Shown piece by piece: positions 57,151 to 64,000 of a DNA stretch of 64,000 nt. The stretch's first letter is position 1. Each line of letters begins with the position of its first letter. The position numbers and the translations under genes were made by a program. The notes below the pieces were generated by a model that made no database searches, was not told the DNA's origin, and saw only the letters and a list, made by a program, of their open reading frames with translations. The stretch comes from Pseudomonas paralactis (GTDB lineage: Bacteria > Pseudomonadota > Gammaproteobacteria > Pseudomonadales > Pseudomonadaceae): NCBI RefSeq assembly GCF_001439735.1, contig NZ_JYLN01000001.1, positions 496,001-560,000 of the forward strand, read 5' to 3'.

Positions 57151-57955
57151 ATTCCAGGATGGTCACCGGCATACCAACTTCCAGATGCCCAATGCCATCG
57201 TTGACCAGGTTCTGGCCGAACATCGCGCCCTTCTCGGTATTGCGATAGGCCTGAAGTGTCGCGAAGGGTTCGCGGTCGGGGCTGCGCTCGCCGGTGCGCG
57301 GGTCGATGGTGGTGAGGATGCACCGCGAGCACGGCTTGACCACCCGGAACTCCACATCGCCGATGCGCAAGCGCTTCCAGCCATCTTCGGCAAAGGCCTC
57401 GGCGCCTTCGATCACCAGGTTGGGGCGAAAACGCAGCATCTCCATCGGGCGGCCGATCTTCTCACACAGGTCGTCCAGGGAGCCCTGACCGATCAGCAGC
57501 AACGGGTAGCCGTCGGCAAAACCGACCTTGTCGTCGTCCTTGCCGTAGCCGGCTTCGGTAGTGCGTGCACGCTCCAGTGGCAGTTGCACCAGGCGCGTCG
57601 GCTTGCCAATAAACTCGCCGACCCAGGCGGCGGCCTCATCCCCGGCATCCGGCACGCGCAGGGTGTCGCGCCAAATGGTCACGCCGCGCAGTTCGCTGGC
57701 GCCATCGGGCAACGCCACGTCCAACGTCGAGTAGCCCGGCGAACGCAGGGTCAGGCCGCCTGCGTCGCTCCACAGCGCCGACAATTGGCTCATCTTCGCC
57801 ACAGCCCGCTGCGTCAGGAACCGCCCACTGGCTTCGTCCACCAGCATCCAGCGTCGATCCCCTTGCAGGCCGAGTTTATCCAGGCCGATGTGCTGCAAGG
57901 CTTCGGCCTTGCCGGATTTAAGGGGGTAACGGTACAACGCGCTGAGACGAAGCAT
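57149..57955 (-). CDS. MOSC domain protein, YcbX-like without the ferredoxin domain
   Basis: The 268-residue protein has the MOSC N-terminal beta-barrel (LSALYRYPLKSGKAEALQ) and the MOSC domain with the molybdenum-cofactor-ligating Cys in VVKPCSRCILTTIDPRTG, followed by the usual C-terminal strands. E. coli YcbX carries a further 2Fe-2S ferredoxin domain, which is absent here. Members reduce N-hydroxylated compounds with molybdenum cofactor. The substrate here is unknown. Confidence 0.87.
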   Translation of the reverse strand: MLRLSALYRYPLKSGKAEALQHIGLDKLGLQGDRRWMLVDEASGRFLTQRAVAKMSQLSALWSDAGGLTLRSPGYSTLDVALPDGASELRGVTIWRDTLRVPDAGDEAAAWVGEFIGKPTRLVQLPLERARTTEAGYGKDDDKVGFADGYPLLLIGQGSLDDLCEKIGRPMEMLRFRPNLVIEGAEAFAEDGWKRLRIGDVEFRVVKPCSRCILTTIDPRTGERSPDREPFATLQAYRNTEKGAMFGQNLVNDGIGHLEVGMPVTILE

Positions 57956-57993
57956 GGGCCTGCCTTCCTGGGAAACAAAGTGTCATCCTAAGG

Positions 57994-58929
57994 TCAGGCG
58001 GGCACTTCGTCCAACATCAGTCGCTGGCGTACTACATCCACCAGCTTGTCCGGCTGGAATTTGGAGAGGAAATTGTCGCAGCCGACCTTCTTCACCATCG
58101 ACTCGTTGAAGCTGCCCGACAGCGAGGTGTGCAGCACCACATAGAGGCCGCGCAGGCGCGGGTCGTTGCGGATTTCAGTGGTGAGGCGGTAGCCGTCCAT
58201 CTCGGGCATTTCGGCGTCGGTGAAGATCATCAGCAGTTTATCGGTCATCACCTGGCCGCTGTCGGCCCAGGCCTTGAGCATGTTCAACGCCTTGAGGCCG
58301 TCGCTGGCGATGTGCATCTTCACGCCCAACTGCCCGAGGGTATCGCGCAACTGCGAGAGGGCCACGTTGGAGTCGTCCACCAGCAGCACTTCGCGACCAC
58401 GGGCGCGTTCGAGCACCGGGTCTTCGAGTTTTTCCCGCGAAACCTTGGCGTTATAAGGCACGATCTCGGCGAGGACCTTTTCCACGTCGATGATTTCCAC
58501 CAATTGGTCATCGACCTTGCTGATGGCGGTGAGATAGTGCTGGCGACCGGCGCTGGTCGGCGGCGGCAGGATGGCTTCCCAGTTCATGTTGACGATGCGG
58601 TCGACGCCGCCCACCAGAAACGCCTGCACTGAACGGTTGTACTCGGTGACGATGATGGTGCTGTTGGGGCCCGGCACCAAAGGGCGCATACCGATGGCCT
58701 GGGACAGGTCGATCACCGGCAGGGTCTGACCACGCAGGTTGACCACCCCGCACACGAACGGGTGGCGCTGGGGCATCAGTGTCAGCTTGGGTAATTGCAG
58801 CACTTCCTGCACTTTGAACACATTGATCGCGAACAACTGCCGTCCGAAGAGGCGGAACATGAGAATTTCCAGGCGGTTCTCACCCACCAATTGCGTGCGT
58901 TGATCTACCGTGTCGAGAATGCCGGCCAT
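57994..58929 (-). CDS. cheV: Chemotaxis coupling protein CheV
   Basis: The 311-residue protein joins a CheW-like domain (about 15-165; FGRQLFAINVFKVQEVLQ, GVVNLRGQTLPVIDLSQA) to a receiver domain (about 185-305) with VDDSN, phospho-acceptor Asp in MIFTDAEMPEMDG and a conserved Lys near the end. It couples receptors to CheA and tunes adaptation. The ATG at 58929 (MAGILDTVDQRTQLV) has CAGGAG upstream; an open frame to 59034 is not used. Confidence 0.95.
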   Translation of the reverse strand: MAGILDTVDQRTQLVGENRLEILMFRLFGRQLFAINVFKVQEVLQLPKLTLMPQRHPFVCGVVNLRGQTLPVIDLSQAIGMRPLVPGPNSTIIVTEYNRSVQAFLVGGVDRIVNMNWEAILPPPTSAGRQHYLTAISKVDDQLVEIIDVEKVLAEIVPYNAKVSREKLEDPVLERARGREVLLVDDSNVALSQLRDTLGQLGVKMHIASDGLKALNMLKAWADSGQVMTDKLLMIFTDAEMPEMDGYRLTTEIRNDPRLRGLYVVLHTSLSGSFNESMVKKVGCDNFLSKFQPDKLVDVVRQRLMLDEVPA

Positions 58930-59477
58930 TAAAAGCTCCTGGTGTACACGCCGCAGGCGCATTGAGAGGGTGTGCAGTTGTATAGGCACGTTATCGGCGG
59001 CAAGCGCCAGACCTTGACCCCGATAAAATGCCATGTAAATTCATTGATGTCACACTGACATCATGCTTTACTGCTTCGTGCCTTACCGCTATTTCAAGGC
59101 ACCTTGCGCGACAGTCGAATCAACGTGCAGTTCCGCCATATAGGGGATTCCCCTATACGCAATCAGGTCCAACCTGATATTCGCGATATCTAATAGCCAT
59201 TAATGTGACGCCATTCTCATTGCATGAATGGAGTCAGGCTTTTGTTTGCCATCCCCAGCCGTTGGCCCACGGGCCTTTCAGGCACTCACGTATCGGCAAC
59301 TGAAGTCGTGTCATCCCGCACACCAGGGGCTACATACGACTTTCGTGAGCATTTCAATAAACATCCTACTAAAACATCGGAAGCGACCTACAAGTCCCAG
59401 TCGTATTTCAGCGCTAGTTTTAAGCCATTCACCCGGTGCGACATCTCATCACCCGACCTTACGTTGCGGAGACTTGC
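58930..59477. other. Gene-free stretch between cheV and a small unknown gene
   Basis: These 548 bases hold the cheV promoter region and a 19-base perfect palindrome at 59139-59157. Two overlapping open frames (59224-59488) in different phases show no protein-like composition and no good ribosome binding site; they are not called as genes. Confidence 0.55.
59139..59157. promoter_or_regulatory. Palindromic operator candidate TATAGGGGA-T-TCCCCTATA
   Basis: A perfect 9-1-9 inverted repeat lies about 320 bases upstream of the next gene and about 210 bases upstream of cheV. The regulator is not known. Confidence 0.5.
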
Positions 59478-59924
59478 ATGATGAATAGCGCAAACGAATG
59501 GCAAACAGCACTTCTCGCTTTCTTGAGCGAGGCTCAACTGCTTTTGGGCAAGTCCGAAGAGTGTTTGAGCCATCTGCATCTGATCCGCAACGACAGCGAC
59601 GCCATCGACTGCATGAAAGCCAGCCTGGCCAAACTGGCTGAAAAAGCCGATGGCCTGGCGCTGCAGGCGATCAGCGAGTTCTCGGGGCATCTTCAAAATC
59701 TGATCGCCAATGCCCAAAGCCCCCTGCAGTTGCATGACGAAGCGCTGGATGCGCTGCATGACTGCCTGACCCTGCTGGCCTGGCAACTGGAACTGATCGA
59801 CACACGCACCGGCGAACTAAGCCTGGATGAAAGCGAGCAAACTTCATTGATCGCCACGGTTGCCTTGCAGATTCCGCAAAAGGATTTGAGCCATAAGCCG
59901 CCGCACGTGCATCACCGGTCGTAG
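59478..59924 (+). CDS. Helical protein of unknown function
   Basis: The 148-residue protein (MMNSANEWQTALLAFLSEAQ onward) is all-helical by composition, with Leu/Ala/Asp heptad-like spacing through about residue 125 and a polar His-rich tail (SHKPPHVHHRS). No signal peptide or membrane segment is seen. Its size would suit a four-helix bundle such as an Hpt domain, but no HTLKG-type motif is present. The ATG at 59478 has GGAG upstream; ATG 59481 is equally possible. It precedes a NarL-type two-component pair by about 240 bases. Function unassigned. Confidence 0.6.
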   Translation: MMNSANEWQTALLAFLSEAQLLLGKSEECLSHLHLIRNDSDAIDCMKASLAKLAEKADGLALQAISEFSGHLQNLIANAQSPLQLHDEALDALHDCLTLLAWQLELIDTRTGELSLDESEQTSLIATVALQIPQKDLSHKPPHVHHRS

Positions 59925-60165
59925 GCGCTCGTGCAGGTCGTATTTAACTGCCTGGTTATCTAAAAACGACCTGCTTGGAGGCAATGGGTAAATTTCAATT
60001 AGCCATCAACGCAATAAACTATACAAACCAACTTCGTTAATACAACTTACCACTTTCAACTCTGGGATTAACGCCCAGAGTATTTGTGTGGACCAAAGCC
60101 AATCAGACGACCAACGGTAAGCGGGGGTGGTACTATGCCCCCTCTCGAAGTGATGTAACTTCACT
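59925..60165. promoter_or_regulatory. AT-rich promoter region of the two-component pair
   Basis: This 241-base spacer is far more AT-rich than its neighbours around 59985-60060. It has a CTCTGGG/CCCAGAG hairpin (60059-60080) that may end the upstream transcript, and GAAGT/ACTTC arms just before the next start. Confidence 0.45.
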
Positions 60166-61146
60166 ATGTTTAAAGACGATTTGGCAGCAGACTCCACACA
60201 GAGCCCGGTCAACCGGCCTCCCCGTAGTGAACCCTCATTGGCTCCATCCGCTATGTTCGCCCGTCTCAAGTTACTTATCGCCAGGTCCGTGTCCCGCCGC
60301 CATGCGCGCCGCCTTACCCTTGCGCTGTGCCTGTGCTCATTGCTGGCCAGCTTGTGGGCCTATCTGCAGCACGAGCCGCTGCCGTTGCTGATCCTGCTGC
60401 TCAACCTCGCCACGCTGGTAGCGGTGGGCCTGCAACAGTGGCATTCGCGCAAGGCCATCAAGTTCGAGCCCCAGGAGCTGGCCGACCGCCTGTTGCAAGT
60501 TCAAGAGAACGAACGTCACCGGCTCAGCCGCGAACTGCATGATGATATCGGCCAACTGCTGACCGCCGCCAAACTGCAAAGCGAATGGTTGCAGCGCCGC
60601 CTGCCCCCGGATCTGCACAACCATTGCTCGGTGCTGTGCAATACCCTGAATGAAACCCTGGCCAAGGTGCGCGACGTCTCCGCCATCCTCAACCCCCGCC
60701 AATTGACCAGCCTGGGCCTGGAAGCCAGCCTGCGCGCGCACCTGCTCAAGACCCTGGAAAACACCCAGGTGTGCTGGAGCCTGGAGTGCCAGCAACGGCT
60801 CACCGGCATCCCCGAAGAAATGGCCGTGGCGGCCTTTCGCATCACCCAGGAAGCGGTGACCAACATGCTTCGCCATGCACAGGCGCACAACCTGCTGGTG
60901 CGCCTGCAACGCCTGCCTGAAGGCCTGTCGCTGATAATCTGCGATGACGGCCAGGGGTTCTCGCCCGCCCCCGACCCGGGCCGGGAAGGCCAACGGGGCA
61001 TGGCCGGTATGTGTGAACGCACACACCAGCTGGGGGGCACCTTTTCCATCAGCAGCCAGCCCGGCAAAGGCACCCGCATCAACGCACTTTTCCCCTGGGC
61101 GCCGCGCGCTCTCGAACGGGCCAGCGCCCCTAAGGTTCTCGAGTGA
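60166..61146 (+). CDS. Sensor histidine kinase, NarX-type (HisKA_3)
   Basis: The 326-residue kinase has two adjacent membrane segments (about 50-66 and 72-90) with almost no periplasmic loop, so it probably senses in the membrane or cytoplasm. His125 lies in LSRELHDDIGQLLTAAK, the HisKA_3 motif. An HATPase with ITQEAVTNMLRHAQA (N box), DDGQGF and GQRGMAGM follows. The start is uncertain: ATG 60166 has no clear ribosome binding site, and ATG 60253 (MFARLKLLIARS) is the alternative. It overlaps the regulator by four bases. Confidence 0.88.
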   Translation: MFKDDLAADSTQSPVNRPPRSEPSLAPSAMFARLKLLIARSVSRRHARRLTLALCLCSLLASLWAYLQHEPLPLLILLLNLATLVAVGLQQWHSRKAIKFEPQELADRLLQVQENERHRLSRELHDDIGQLLTAAKLQSEWLQRRLPPDLHNHCSVLCNTLNETLAKVRDVSAILNPRQLTSLGLEASLRAHLLKTLENTQVCWSLECQQRLTGIPEEMAVAAFRITQEAVTNMLRHAQAHNLLVRLQRLPEGLSLIICDDGQGFSPAPDPGREGQRGMAGMCERTHQLGGTFSISSQPGKGTRINALFPWAPRALERASAPKVLE

Positions 61147-61802
61147 TCTGTAATTTACTCCTGGTGGATGACCACGCCCTGATTCGCGCCGGTGTGCGTG
61201 CGCTGATTCTGGATATTCCCGGCTACAACGTGATCGGTGAAGCCAGCGATGGCGCGCAATTGGTGGAGCAATACAGTGCCTTGCAGCCGGATATCGTGCT
61301 GCTCGACCTGTCGATGAAGCACACCGGCGGGCTGGATGCCTTGCAGCAACTCAAACGCTTTTACCCCAAGTGCAAAGTGCTGATTCTGTCGATGCACACC
61401 GAGCCGGACCTGATCATGCGCGCGCTGGAATCCGGCGCCCACGGCTACCTGCTCAAGGACACCACCGCCACCGAGCTGGAACATGCCCTGCTGGCCCTGC
61501 GTAACAACGAACGCTACCTGAGCCCCGCCATCGCCCACACGGTGATCAACCAGGCGCTGGTCCGCAGCCAGGGCCCCAGCGCACCCGTTGCCCACAGCCA
61601 TAACCTCACGGCGCGGCAACTGGAGATTTTGCGCTTGATCGTACGCGGCAAGTCCACCCGGGAAATCGCCCACGGCCTGGGCTTGAGCATCAAGACCGTG
61701 GAAGCCCACCGCTCGCAGATCATGAAGCGTTTGCAGATTTTCGACGTGGCGGGCCTGGTGTTATTCGCCGTGCGTGAGCAAATCATCAGCCTGGACGACT
61801 AA
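61143..61802 (+). CDS. NarL/LuxR-family response regulator
   Basis: The 219-residue protein starts with GTG at 61143, overlapping the kinase stop. The receiver has VDDHALIR and phospho-acceptor Asp55 (VLLDLSMKH). The C-terminal GerE/LuxR helix-turn-helix is LTARQLEILRLIVRGKSTRE followed by IAHGLGLSIKTVEAHRS. Its last 42 bases overlap the end of the convergent yegS gene. Targets are unknown; the 19-base palindrome at 59139 is a possible site. Confidence 0.92.
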   Translation: MICNLLLVDDHALIRAGVRALILDIPGYNVIGEASDGAQLVEQYSALQPDIVLLDLSMKHTGGLDALQQLKRFYPKCKVLILSMHTEPDLIMRALESGAHGYLLKDTTATELEHALLALRNNERYLSPAIAHTVINQALVRSQGPSAPVAHSHNLTARQLEILRLIVRGKSTREIAHGLGLSIKTVEAHRSQIMKRLQIFDVAGLVLFAVREQIISLDD

Positions 61803-62681
61803 CGGCGAACCCAACGGCAGGTGCACGCGCAGCGCCTTGGGCAGCGCTTCGAAATGCAGGTCGTCGCCCTCCAGCGGCTCGCCATCAAGGTTGATATACA
61901 AGCCTTGCGCCATCTTGATATCCACCCACGGCAGGCGCGCGCGGACGAACATGGTGTCCAGCTCCCACCCATTGCTCATTAACTCGCGCAGGGTGCCGAC
62001 CACTTCCTGGGGCGCCGGCAGGATGCTGACGTCCAACAGCCCGTCATCGGCCAGTGCGCCGGGGCACAGCACATGCCCGCCGCCGGCCTGACGACCGTTA
62101 CCGATGCCCAGCGCAAGCAATTCACCTTTCCAGTGGAAATCCGGACCTTCCAATTCACCGTAGGCGGCCTTCAATTCGCTGAAGCGCGACAAACCGGTGA
62201 ACAGGTAAGCGGCGCCGCCGAGGACTTTCTTCAGGTCTTCGGAGGTGTTGGCCGTCACCTGGCTGCCGAAACCGCCGGTGGCCATGTTCAGGAAAATCTG
62301 CCCGCCCACCTGGCCCAGATCGATGGCCCTGGGCTCGACGTCCAGCAACGCCAGGGCACCGGCCGGCTCCAACGGCACACCCGCAGCCTTGGCAAAGTCA
62401 TTGGCGGTGCCCAGCGGCATCAACACCAGGCTGGCGTCGGCCTTGGCCTGCGCCATGGCCTCGGCCACATCACGCAGCGTGCCGTCGCCGCCGCCGGCGA
62501 CGATGTGGGTGTAACCATCAGCCAGCGCTTCATGGACCAGGCGCTTGGCATCACCGCCCTCCCAGGTCACCCGCACCGCCAGCTCCCAACCCTGCTCACG
62601 TCGGGCCAGCACAGCGGCACGCACGTCCTCGTTCAGGGCTTGTTTGCCATGGAGGATCAACAGGGCTTTGGGGGTGGTCAT
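61761..62681 (-). CDS. yegS: Lipid kinase, YegS/diacylglycerol kinase family
   Basis: The 306-residue protein has the DAGK catalytic motif AGGGDGTLRDV (near 61-71), the PLGTANDFAKAAG segment and the C-terminal GNGRQAGGG and GALADDGLLDV segments. YegS phosphorylates lipids such as phosphatidylglycerol in vitro; the physiological substrate is unsettled. The ATG at 62681 follows GGAGATACCCC. The 3' end overlaps the regulator gene by 42 bases tail to tail. Confidence 0.9.
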   Translation of the reverse strand: MTTPKALLILHGKQALNEDVRAAVLARREQGWELAVRVTWEGGDAKRLVHEALADGYTHIVAGGGDGTLRDVAEAMAQAKADASLVLMPLGTANDFAKAAGVPLEPAGALALLDVEPRAIDLGQVGGQIFLNMATGGFGSQVTANTSEDLKKVLGGAAYLFTGLSRFSELKAAYGELEGPDFHWKGELLALGIGNGRQAGGGHVLCPGALADDGLLDVSILPAPQEVVGTLRELMSNGWELDTMFVRARLPWVDIKMAQGLYINLDGEPLEGDDLHFEALPKALRVHLPLGSPLVVQADDLLTHGE

Positions 62682-62786
62682 TTGGGGGTATCTCCTGGGT
62701 CAAGGTGCTTGAAGGATGTTGACCCTTGGAGAACGGGAAAAGTCTGTCGCAGGAGAAAAATTGGCTGATGCTCAAAAGGTACCTAC

Positions 62787-62885
62787 TGTAGGAGCGAGCT
62801 TGCTCGCGAGAAACCCACAGGCACCACGCTTAATCAGGAAACACGCGTCATGTTGAGGTTTTTCGCGAGCAAGCTCGCTCCCACA
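62787..62885. repeat. REPIN, 'GAGCGAGCTTGCTCGCGA' type
   Basis: Inverted copies of taggagcgagcttgctcgcg and its complement ending CTCCCAC lie about 50 bases apart, between the convergent-to-tandem yegS and DUF2802 genes. Confidence 0.9.
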
Positions 62886-62904
62886 TTGAACCCAGCCAAC
62901 CGAA

Positions 62905-63297
62905 TCAGCTCTTGTGCAATTTACTCATCAACTGCGCCTCGGCCTGGGTCAAGCCGCAGGACTGGGTCAGCTCATCCACCGTCGCGCCCATCCCCACCAG
63001 CTTGGCCGCCTGGGCAAACGACAGGTTGGAAGGATCGCGCTGTTCCAACTGCACCAACTTATCCGGCAAAGGCCCGAGAATCGCGCGCAGTTCGTGCACT
63101 TCATCACCGACCCGCACTGCACTCTGCTGGTAATGATCCACGCGCTTGACCAGCTCCAGAATGCGCCGGTCACGTACGGCGTCGCGTTCGGCCTGTTGCA
63201 AGGCCAACTCCCGTTGCTGACGCATATAGCGCAGTACAAACGCCAAGGTCCCGGCCCACAACAGGGCCAGGACAATCACCGCCGCCTCAAGGAACAA
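62905..63297 (-). CDS. DUF2802 protein of the chemotaxis cluster
   Basis: The 130-residue protein has one N-terminal membrane segment (about 4-22), a coiled-coil region (about 25-75) and the C-terminal DUF2802 domain (AAKLVGMGATVDELTQSCGL). It starts with TTG directly after the cheW stop (TGATTG), with GGAG nine bases upstream inside cheW, so it is coupled to cheW. Its role is not established; it is found after cheW in pseudomonads, which suggests a link with polar chemoreceptor arrays. Confidence 0.85.
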   Translation of the reverse strand: MFLEAAVIVLALLWAGTLAFVLRYMRQQRELALQQAERDAVRDRRILELVKRVDHYQQSAVRVGDEVHELRAILGPLPDKLVQLEQRDPSNLSFAQAAKLVGMGATVDELTQSCGLTQAEAQLMSKLHKS

Positions 63298-63780
63298 TCA
63301 GATGCTCTCCAGTTCCGACCACTCTTCTTCGCTCATCATCTTGTCCAGCTCAACCAGGATCAGCAGTTCGTTGTTCTTGTTGCACACGCCCTGGATGAAC
63401 TTGGCCGATTCTTCGTTACCGACGTTCGGCGCGGTTTCCACTTCCGATTGGCGCAGGTAAACCACTTCGGCCACGCTGTCGACCATGATCCCGACCACTT
63501 GCTTGTCGGCTTCGATGATCACGATACGGGTGTTGTCGCTGACTTCAACCGTGTCCAGGCCAAAACGCTGGCGGGTGTCGATGACCGTCACCACATTGCC
63601 ACGCAGGTTGATAATGCCCAGCACGTAGCTCGGTGCACCCGGTACCGGAGCGATCTCGGTGTAGCGCAGCACTTCCTGCACGCGCATCACGTTAATACCG
63701 TAGGTCTCGTTGTCGAGTTTGAAGGTAACCCATTGCAGAATCGGATCATCCAAACCTTGTGCGGACGCTGACTTGTTCAT
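63298..63780 (-). CDS. cheW: Chemotaxis coupling protein CheW
   Basis: The 160-residue protein links chemoreceptors to CheA. WVTFKLDNETYGINVMRVQE, GIINLRGNVVTVIDTRQRFG and the following VVGIMVDSVAEVV are the CheW signature. The ATG at 63780 (MNKSASAQGLDDPILQ) has AAGGGG upstream; an open frame to 63843 is not used. It sits between the ParP-like gene and the DUF2802 gene. Confidence 0.95.
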   Translation of the reverse strand: MNKSASAQGLDDPILQWVTFKLDNETYGINVMRVQEVLRYTEIAPVPGAPSYVLGIINLRGNVVTVIDTRQRFGLDTVEVSDNTRIVIIEADKQVVGIMVDSVAEVVYLRQSEVETAPNVGNEESAKFIQGVCNKNNELLILVELDKMMSEEEWSELESI

Positions 63781-63859
63781 TCGTGTAACCCCTTCAAGTG
63801 CCGCTATCGACGGCGTGTGTACTAGTGCGCCGCGCAACCGCACGGCCCTTATTGTTCAA

Positions 63860-64000
63860 TCAACTGCGTGTGTTCTGAGGCATCGCCTTGACCGCACCGC
63901 TGGCGATCAACTCGGCCAGTTCAGCGACATCCAGCAATGCGCACATGTGTTCAATCACGGTGCCCGCCAGCCAGGGGCGCTGGCCACGGTGGCTGCGCCA
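63860..64000 (-). CDS. CheW-domain protein, ParP-like, C-terminal end
   Basis: The last 46 codons of a gene entering from the right edge read ...WLAGTVIEHMCALLDVAELA and end TGA at 63862-63860. The sequence matches the end of the second CheW-type protein (ParP) that lies directly upstream of cheW in pseudomonads, where it stabilises polar arrays with ParC. Only the tail is visible, so the call depends on context. Confidence 0.7.
   Translation of the reverse strand, partial: WRSHRGQRPWLAGTVIEHMCALLDVAELAELIASGAVKAMPQNTRS

Noticed and set aside
59224..59488. Two overlapping plus-strand frames upstream of the small helical gene
   Set aside because: Both have random-looking composition and the second runs into the real gene's start.

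Overview
This window comes from the chromosome of a fluorescent Pseudomonas, most likely of the P. fluorescens group. The evidence is a pyoverdine block (pvdS, pvdG, pvdL, pvdH, an MbtH protein), the usual Pseudomonas order patatin-lpxL-minCDE-rluA-apeB, CheW/ParP-type chemotaxis genes, and many REP/REPIN palindromes of the three sequence types common in that group. No rRNA, tRNA, CRISPR array, prophage or intact insertion sequence was seen.

Layout. 1-1934: the start of a large toxin-like protein that runs off the left edge. 2093-10006: a complete uric-acid to glyoxylate unit, with uraH divergent from puuE-uraD-alc-allA-puuD, a uric-acid/xanthine permease and a Tsx/OmpK-type outer-membrane channel. 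The divergent promoter region carries two GntR-like operators. 10115-19322: housekeeping genes (patatin-like lipase, lipid A acyltransferase, minCDE, rluA, M18 aminopeptidase, a 58-residue membrane protein missed by length cut-offs, and a large MscS channel). 19437-45574: the pyoverdine chromophore region (mbtH, pvdH, pvdL, pvdG, pvdS). It is interrupted by a peptidoglycan amidase, a QseB/QseC-like two-component pair facing a dsbD2-tlpA-dsbG thiol-redox operon, and a 911-residue repeat protein of unknown function. 45575-46133: a gene-free stretch holding a dispersed, highly folded repeat. 46134-56002: a solute-binding protein, then the acyclic terpene (citronellol/geraniol) operon atuABCDEF with divergent atuR and a symmetric pair of operators. 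56078-64000: a DEDD exonuclease, ppnP, a MOSC protein, cheV, an unknown small protein, a NarL-type two-component pair, a YegS-like lipid kinase, a DUF2802 protein, cheW and the C-terminal end of a ParP-like gene.

How the parts work together. OmpK and the permease would bring purines in, PuuD, UraH and UraD convert urate to allantoin, and PuuE, Alc and AllA take it to glyoxylate and urea. PvdS, itself under a Fur-like promoter, would drive pvdG-pvdL and pvdH through IS-box promoters; one consensus and two variant boxes are visible. The Atu enzymes carry citronellyl-CoA through desaturation, carboxylation and hydration.

The most interesting unexplained structures are a 275-bp element with 30-bp perfect terminal repeats and two further long stems, lying between the response regulator and dsbD2, next to a tandem 11-bp repeat that looks like the regulator's own binding box; a second three-stem element downstream of pvdS; and the (A-B)x3-C repeat protein beside pvdL. 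None of these amounts to a proven new system; they are the best candidates for a closer look.
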